This document shows positions 58,463 to 64,000 of a stretch of DNA of 64,000 nucleotides, piece by piece (positions within the stretch are counted from its first letter, which is position 1; every line of letters begins with the position of its first letter). Both the position numbers and the translations under genes were made by a program. Location: assembly GCA_000729835.1 (NCBI GenBank), contig JFHB01000010.1, positions 248,001-312,000 of the forward strand, given 5' to 3'. The notes below the pieces were generated by a model. The model worked only from the letters and a program-made list of their open reading frames with translations, was not told the origin of the DNA and made no database searches. The DNA comes from Atkinsonella hypoxylon (lineage: Eukaryota > Ascomycota > Sordariomycetes > Hypocreales > Clavicipitaceae).

Positions 58463-61414
58463 TTACTGTGAGTTGCTGTTTTTGCTCGACTTCCAGAATT
58501 GCATCATGCGTCCAAGCCTCTTCGTTTTGCTGTTCTGGAGCTGACTTTTCTTGGCCTCGTTCTCACTATCCATGGTGACTCCCATAGATAATTTGCTTCG
58601 TTCCCCGTGAGAGCTACTGATTAACCGACCGAGAGATACCAAGCTCGCACGTCGGCCTCCAAACGCAGCAGATGACACCGAGACTGGACGTTCACGAAAG
58701 CTTGGTTGCGACATGCGGGCGGTGGGGAGGAAAGCGCTTTCGCGCGTCATTGTCGATGTGCTAGACGTGAGGGATGGGATATCATTATCGACAGAGATCC
58801 GCAATTCCGGCCCAGGCTCACCCATGAGCAGGGAGTGGAAACTGTTCTCGTCAGTGACAGACGACGGCGCTGTCGAGATTCTCTGTGCATCAATCGACAT
58901 CGGCGTCCGCGGTGAAGGATAGGATGATGCATGGCTCATGGTACATGGGCTGAGAGGCACGGTCATGACGTTGTTCTGCGAAAGAGGGTGATGCATGTCC
59001 ACTGGCAACAAGTCGCGGCGATCCGGCGGCATTCTGGGTGAAGACGAGGCAGAGCTGCCTTGATCCGCAGGCAGGCTGTCGAACAAAAGTGCATTGCGGA
59101 AAATGATGGACGGCGATTCTTCAGTAATGGCTTCTTCGTGCAGCAACGCCTTGGGACATTCAGCGCGAACGGCATGGACGGCGGAGGCACCATCGGAACC
59201 GGCTCCGCTATAGATAGGCCCACGGGAACCGGTTCTGGACGACATGTCGCTTACAACAATTTCGCTAGGCGCTTCTACAGTCAAGTTCGTTGTCGTCACC
59301 GGTGGCGTGGCCTCCCCAGCAGAATCAACTGCATCGCCCTTGTCAGCAAAATTAGTTGCAGAATTGGGCTGCTCCAGCAAGACGTCCTCCTCATCCTCCT
59401 CAAACACATCGGCCATTGTAGACTTGCTTCCAAATCGATGAATGTCAGTACATTCAGGATCGAACGGAGGAAGATCAGGCGCAGACTCTGAACGCCGATG
59501 ATAATGCATGCCTGGACCACTGAAGCCCTTCATGCCTTGAGCGCTGTGTAGACGACGCTTTCCTGCATTGCCAGCGGCCCGCTGTGCTGCATCCCACTCC
59601 GGATTATTAGGTATCGGCGTGTTGAAAGGTCCGAGTGCTGCATCCAGGTCAATCATGGGATACGCACCATCCTCGTCGATCCGCCGCTTGTTGGAGCTTG
59701 ATTCATCTGCTGGCTGGGATTCGGTCACCAGGACAGTGGGCATGGGTAGCTGCGCTTTGTCTGCGTCACGTTCAACCTCGAACCCATCGGTTTCATCCTC
59801 TTCATCCTCCACGAGAGCAACAGATGCGGGAGGGGTCGGTGGGCGGATGGCCAGCATCTTGGATCGCTTCTTGTTGCTTCGAAGTGGGAGGATTGTACCG
59901 GCCCATCCCTTGACACGCCTGGCCTTGGTCGTCTTTTCCTGATCCCTCCAGCTATCATTGCCGTCATCAACAGCAGCCTCGCCATCTGAATCGAAAACCT
60001 GATCCGATGAAAACCCCCCCGTGGCTGGCTTGTTTCCAGAATCGGAAGAGCTTGAGCTGAAGGATCTTTGTTTCGAGGGGTGCGTTGAAGCCATGAAGGG
60101 ATCCAGACCAAAGATCGACCATCGCTTAGGCGTCTTGGTGGAACTTGGATTTGCATCATTAGCCGAGTCAGAAGTTGCCACATCCAGCAGCGTGGAAGTT
60201 GAATTTCGCCGCCGAGGTGATGTGTTTCCAACGGTCGTTGATGTGAAGTCTGTGGTGGGCGTCCGTTCCAGAATAGCGCCCGCGGTGCTCGGTCTGGATT
60301 CGAGTATCTCACGAGTCGGGTTTCTTATCAGTGGCGCAGTGTTGTCATGATCTCCCAGTGACGCGACAGAGGCGATGGATGATATACTGCCAGAGGCAGA
60401 ATGGCCGGGACGAGCGGTGATGGTGCTTGATGTGTCGTTGGAGACTAATGAAAGAGGTCGAGGAATGAACTCAAGTGTATCCGAAAATCCAACACGAGCG
60501 CGTCCACATTTTGTTTGCCTAGTGCTGAATTCAGTCCCGGGCGGCGAGTTTGGGACGGACATGGAGTGATCGATGTTCGTGTTCCCCACGGTGTCCTGGA
60601 GCGATTGAGAAGGCAGGATTGGATTGGCAAATTCTGTTAATGAACAAGAACAGTCATCCACGGGGACGAGTCCGCTTTCCCGTGGATTGAAAGACGTGGG
60701 ACTATTTGGAGCGCTGCTACCTTTGGTCAGTGTGAAATCAGGTTGTGGGTGTAGCAGAGGCAAGTCGTTTGTCGATATTGCACCAGATACGCCACGGCGA
60801 TGCCCTCGACGCGGCGGCAGCAGTGGTGGCTGCAGACCTGGGGAGGCGAAGCCGCTTTCCGACTTGGTCGGGCTCGTACTCATGACAGCAATAGGGTTAC
60901 CGTCGCGAATGCTGCCGCCGACGAACTCGCTTCCGCCCCGTCGATGCCCATGACCGGCAGGCCGTGATGGGGACAAGCCAAGCCTCGGTGAGTTTGGAGT
61001 GATCGGTGAGCTTAGAGCAATCATGGTTTTGTGGTCTGCAGGAATTGACGCGCCTGGGTTAAAGGAAAATTGTGGGAGTGCCGCCGGCTGGGGTCCCCTT
61101 GCCAGCTCTGAAGGTGGCGATGTGCCGAAGGATCTTTGAATATCTGCCATTGATATTGGCCGCCGCCGTGGCCGAGCAGGAGGCGCTGGGGACGCAGGGG
61201 ACGCAGGAAACTCGACCGAAGGATTCAGTGAGCGAGACTTGGTTGAGATTGTGGTTTCGAGTTTTGACGCTTGTGAAGTATCATGATTCGCTTCCAAACA
61301 CCGATCTAATGACCCATCAAAGACATGAGCGTGAGAATGAGATGCCACAGCATCGGCTGGTGGCCCAATATCCTGAACAGTTGCCATCCTCATATCCCCG
61401 CCGCGCTGCGGCAA
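58463..61414 (-). CDS. Large Ser/Pro-rich protein with HxRxxS motifs
   Basis: A single open frame of 983 codons. The start could also be an internal ATG (residue 8 or 10). There is no signal peptide and no obvious membrane helix. The sequence is rich in Ser, Pro, Thr and Asp/Glu, with patches such as SSPITPNSPRLGLSPSRP. Orthologues in related fungi are, as I recall, labelled cell wall proline rich protein, but nothing here shows wall targeting, so a cytoplasmic, disordered regulator is as likely. Three HxRxxS sites occur (residues 157-162, 205-210, 639-644), matching the recognition motif of NDR-family kinases. A conserved-looking basic C-terminus (KTKRLGRMMQFWKSSKN) ends the protein. The coding frame is confident; the function is not known. 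Confidence 0.85.
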   Translation of the reverse strand: MPQRGGDMRMATVQDIGPPADAVASHSHAHVFDGSLDRCLEANHDTSQASKLETTISTKSRSLNPSVEFPASPASPAPPARPRRRPISMADIQRSFGTSPPSELARGPQPAALPQFSFNPGASIPADHKTMIALSSPITPNSPRLGLSPSRPAGHGHRRGGSEFVGGSIRDGNPIAVMSTSPTKSESGFASPGLQPPLLPPRRGHRRGVSGAISTNDLPLLHPQPDFTLTKGSSAPNSPTSFNPRESGLVPVDDCSCSLTEFANPILPSQSLQDTVGNTNIDHSMSVPNSPPGTEFSTRQTKCGRARVGFSDTLEFIPRPLSLVSNDTSSTITARPGHSASGSISSIASVASLGDHDNTAPLIRNPTREILESRPSTAGAILERTPTTDFTSTTVGNTSPRRRNSTSTLLDVATSDSANDANPSSTKTPKRWSIFGLDPFMASTHPSKQRSFSSSSSDSGNKPATGGFSSDQVFDSDGEAAVDDGNDSWRDQEKTTKARRVKGWAGTILPLRSNKKRSKMLAIRPPTPPASVALVEDEEDETDGFEVERDADKAQLPMPTVLVTESQPADESSSNKRRIDEDGAYPMIDLDAALGPFNTPIPNNPEWDAAQRAAGNAGKRRLHSAQGMKGFSGPGMHYHRRSESAPDLPPFDPECTDIHRFGSKSTMADVFEEDEEDVLLEQPNSATNFADKGDAVDSAGEATPPVTTTNLTVEAPSEIVVSDMSSRTGSRGPIYSGAGSDGASAVHAVRAECPKALLHEEAITEESPSIIFRNALLFDSLPADQGSSASSSPRMPPDRRDLLPVDMHHPLSQNNVMTVPLSPCTMSHASSYPSPRTPMSIDAQRISTAPSSVTDENSFHSLLMGEPGPELRISVDNDIPSLTSSTSTMTRESAFLPTARMSQPSFRERPVSVSSAAFGGRRASLVSLGRLISSSHGERSKLSMGVTMDSENEAKKSQLQNSKTKRLGRMMQFWKSSKNSNSQ

Positions 61415-63043
61415 CAGATAATTATGGGCAACTTAGAAATTGAAAGTGACCATAGGATGAACAATGTTGGCTTATGGTGGCGCCACAGATTTTGCTCGCT
61501 TTGAATGGCTGACCGAGGGCACCAGTAAGAGGCAAGAACTGAGAATAATCGATATGTGGACGAGGATCGGAGCGAAGAGATTCAGGATGATTTTTTTTTT
61601 TTTTCGATGATAACTGCTACATAAGAATCCAAATTAGTACTTTTTGACGAAATTCTGTACAGGCAATACACTAAATGCAACAGGATTTCGCAAAAGAGAG
61701 GTTCAGCGTGGAATGAGTTGTTTACGCGGGAGAACGGACCTGCCGATGAGAAAAATGTAAATGCGGATACGCTGGAAAATGAGTCCAAAAGAAACCCAAG
61801 GCAAAGGCAAAATCAAGACGACAAATGAGTGGACGGACAAGACCAGCGACTGCTCCCGAAGAGAAGTGCTGCTGGAATTGCACCAGATGACGATTGCAAT
61901 CGTGCGTGAAGCCCAGCCAGAGAGCCACCAGGCGGCGAGGTTGTAAAGATGGAGGAAGGAACTGACGGATGTGGACTTGGGTGAGGGAAGGAAAGAGGCG
62001 AACGGGGAAAGAGAGGGGAGGCCCGCTAGACAGGGAACGAGCGAGATTGGCCCAGTTTGACTGGGACAGGGTAGATAGGCACGACAGATGGGCATGACAC
62101 GGGGCGGGGGGGGGGCACAGGGCCAGGGACAATGCAGGCAGACGGTACTTGGCAACCTCTCTGCAGGTGGTCAAAGATTCCAGACCAGGTCCGGTGGACT
62201 GAGAAACCACGGAAAGTGACTACCAGATTATATCCCCACCGGACTAGGCTAGACAGACGCCTCGCTCCAAGTTCAGGGCTGCTGGGCAGATCTAGGCTGC
62301 ATCCAGCATAACGCCGCGCACCACGTCGACTGCTGAGGCTCCCGCGGCTGTCAAGACCGGATCTGCCTGCTATTAATACGATATGGCGTTTGATACGACT
62401 GACGACAGGCGTGGCTGGAGAAACGCCCAACGAGAAGGAAGTGGAGTAGCCTGGCAATACATGCCAGGTATGTATGGAGTAGGTGAGCAGTCACTTGTCG
62501 CGTAGAATATTTTTGTGCTATTTATTAGACTTCCGTCTTAGCTAACTAGTGCTAACGCAGCGGGTTGCTAATGTTCCAATAGCGTCGACGGTGTTAAAGG
62601 AGCTCTCAAACAAATTCGCGCAGCGAACATCTCCGTGCATCTTGCCTAAACTAATAAGCTCCCTTACTTGCATGCGAGCAGAAGAAACGCGAGGACCTAG
62701 TCGAATTTAAAGAGCTAGACAAAGCATGGCAGGTTTGAAGCCACGATAGCTACACCACAATCCATTGTCTCTCTAAGTGGCGCCCTGGACCGTCCATGGA
62801 CGACGACTTTGCTCCAGCCGCAGCATATTACGGCCGAAGAATAGAACGACCACCCAAGCACCCATCATCGTGCCGTGGATGGAGTACGTGGCTTGATTCA
62901 GAGTTGACTCCCTGCAGGCGCATTTGTTCCTGAATGAGAGCATCGGCTAGTAATACCGGGGCAAAGAGTCTGCATTTGCAGGGCGGCAATAACAGAATTT
63001 TCGTACGTGTTTACGGGGTACTTGCGGCAATCCAGCAAGCGAG

Positions 63044-63098
63044 ACAGTGTAGAAACAGTGTAGAAACAGTGTAGAAACAGTGTAGAAACAGTGTAGAA
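63044..63098 (+). repeat. Five exact tandem copies of an 11-bp unit
   Basis: The unit ACAGTGTAGAA repeats five times without change, followed by a partial sixth (ACAG). Confidence 0.92.
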
Positions 63099-63840
63099 AC
63101 AGCGCCGACAAATCATTGCGAATTAGATTCCGACTCGGGACTTTCTCCCTTGCAGTCCAGAATCGGATTTTCTTCTGGGGTCGTAGCTAGAACCTGGCAG
63201 CCCAAAGTTTGTCCTTTGCGACCATGATTCGTCCATTATTGCTTTTTTTTTTTTTGGCAACGGGCGGGCCTGATCCGTACATAGAGTCAAATGCCAGCCC
63301 GTGGACGCGTTAGAGGGCCGTATGCTCTCCCGCGAGCGATTTTAATATTCTCCCGAGCCAAGTGCGTCATAGCGTAGCAAGCAGCCGATCCAATGACCAT
63401 CGATTCTAGGTGCATGACAGACCGTACATCCGGCACTGGCCCCCAGGCAACTGAAAGATTGGCGGCTATTTGCATCAAATAATGCATGTCCAGTGTACAT
63501 GAAGGACCATCATTCCAAGCAACCGCCGATCTAACGGTTGTCGCAGCAGTTTGACACATACTAGACCGACTATTATGTGTCAAGCGATAGTCTGTTGATC
63601 AAGCCGCGCCAAAGCACAGCATCCTTTGGTAGCAAATCACTCCAAACGGGCTTTCAGACATTCGACAGCTACTGGGTGGATGCCCGGTCACCCACCCACA
63701 CAATCATCAATCTTGACATCTGTCCGTCTAAATTGAGCCGTCCTTCCGCTACCAAAGACTCACCTGCGTACCCTGCTTTGCTGCTTTGCACGCATACAAC
63801 CGACTACGGGAGTTCATGCAGTCCAGCTTGCTCATAAATC

Positions 63841-63856
63841 TACGGAGTACTCCGTA
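63841..63856. repeat. 16-bp perfect palindrome TACGGAGTACTCCGTA
   Basis: Self-complementary over its full length and directly followed by further agtac/aatac words. Confidence 0.8.
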
Positions 63857-64000
63857 ATACAGAATACAGAGTACTTGATGGGTTTAAGATCGGACCGTGG
63901 GCTACGTTTGTGGCTTATGACAAGCCCACCAGAAACCCTAGTCGCCACCAGATTAGCATGAGGCGCCTCGAACTGATAGAAGAGATCGAATAAGACATGA

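Larger units (their letters stand above)
61415..64000. other. Intergenic region to the right window edge, no supported gene
   Basis: About 2.6 kb. It contains the promoter of the minus-strand gene to the left, a poly-T run (61591-61604), a poly-G run (62106-62115), an 11-bp tandem repeat (63044-63098), a poly-T run (63243-63255) and a 16-bp palindrome (63841-63856). Minus-strand ORFs near 61703-62457 and 63287-63583 show no domain. Confidence 0.55.

Noticed and set aside
61703..62457. Minus-strand ORFs upstream of the Ser/Pro-rich protein gene
   Set aside because: They overlap in two frames, with Pro/Leu-rich composition from CT-rich promoter DNA and no domain.
1..64000. CRISPR arrays, bacterial operons, prophage or rRNA genes
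   Set aside because: No direct-repeat/spacer pattern, no ribosomal RNA sequence, and introns throughout show a eukaryotic nuclear genome.

Overview
The window is nuclear DNA of a filamentous ascomycete, most likely a Sordariomycete and probably Hypocreales. Genes are interrupted by short introns (about 50-120 bp, GTRNGT donors, CTRAC branch sites, YAG acceptors). Conserved single-copy fungal genes lie on both strands, separated by long gaps rich in homopolymers and microsatellites. The species cannot be fixed from sequence alone. The polyketide synthase / EthD / multicopper oxidase trio recalls the conidial pigment clusters I know from Metarhizium, so an insect-pathogenic or related hypocrealean is a reasonable guess.

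Layout. 1-683: 5' part of a gene for a small secreted conserved protein, running off the left edge. 3.8-21.5 kb: a secondary-metabolite locus with a non-reducing polyketide synthase (SAT-KS-AT-PT-ACP-TE, minus), an EthD-domain protein (plus), a DHA2-type MFS exporter (minus) and a six-exon secreted multicopper oxidase (plus). Two short elements with perfect terminal inverted repeats (50 bp and 37 bp arms) sit in this locus, one on each side of the EthD-MFS pair. 22.0-23.7 kb: PA-domain M28 aminopeptidase. 24.7-26.1 kb: PAP2-family membrane protein. 26.1-30.9 kb: gene-poor, full of low-complexity tracts, with one weak small ORF. 30.9-33.0 kb: SET9 histone H4K20 methyltransferase. 33.8-34.3 kb: mitochondrial ribosomal protein uL14m. 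34.8-35.9 kb: RNA polymerase II subunit RPB9, with an unusually long intron. 38.1-39.0 kb: Pin1/Ess1 prolyl isomerase, with an ATG-only first exon and a 10-bp last exon. 39.5-41.3 kb: LrgB-like membrane protein. 43.9-45.7 kb: coiled-coil protein resembling augmin subunit HAUS3. 47.5-48.7 kb: ZIP zinc transporter. 49.6-55.4 kb: CPS1/DIP2-type protein with a DMAP1-binding domain and two adenylate-forming domains. 56.1 kb: tRNA-Val(CAC). 56.6-57.5 kb: small SR-rich and Gly/Tyr-rich membrane protein. 58.5-61.4 kb: large Ser/Pro-rich protein with three HxRxxS motifs. 61.4-64.0 kb: no supported gene.

How they work together. In the pigment-like locus the synthase would build and release an aromatic polyketide, the EthD protein could act on the early product, the MFS could export it, and the secreted copper oxidase could couple or polymerise it outside the cell. 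No pathway-specific transcription factor is visible in the locus. The genes from 30 kb on are mostly unrelated housekeeping functions. All exon boundaries were worked out by hand from splice signals, reading frame and family similarity. They are predictions, not transcript-supported.
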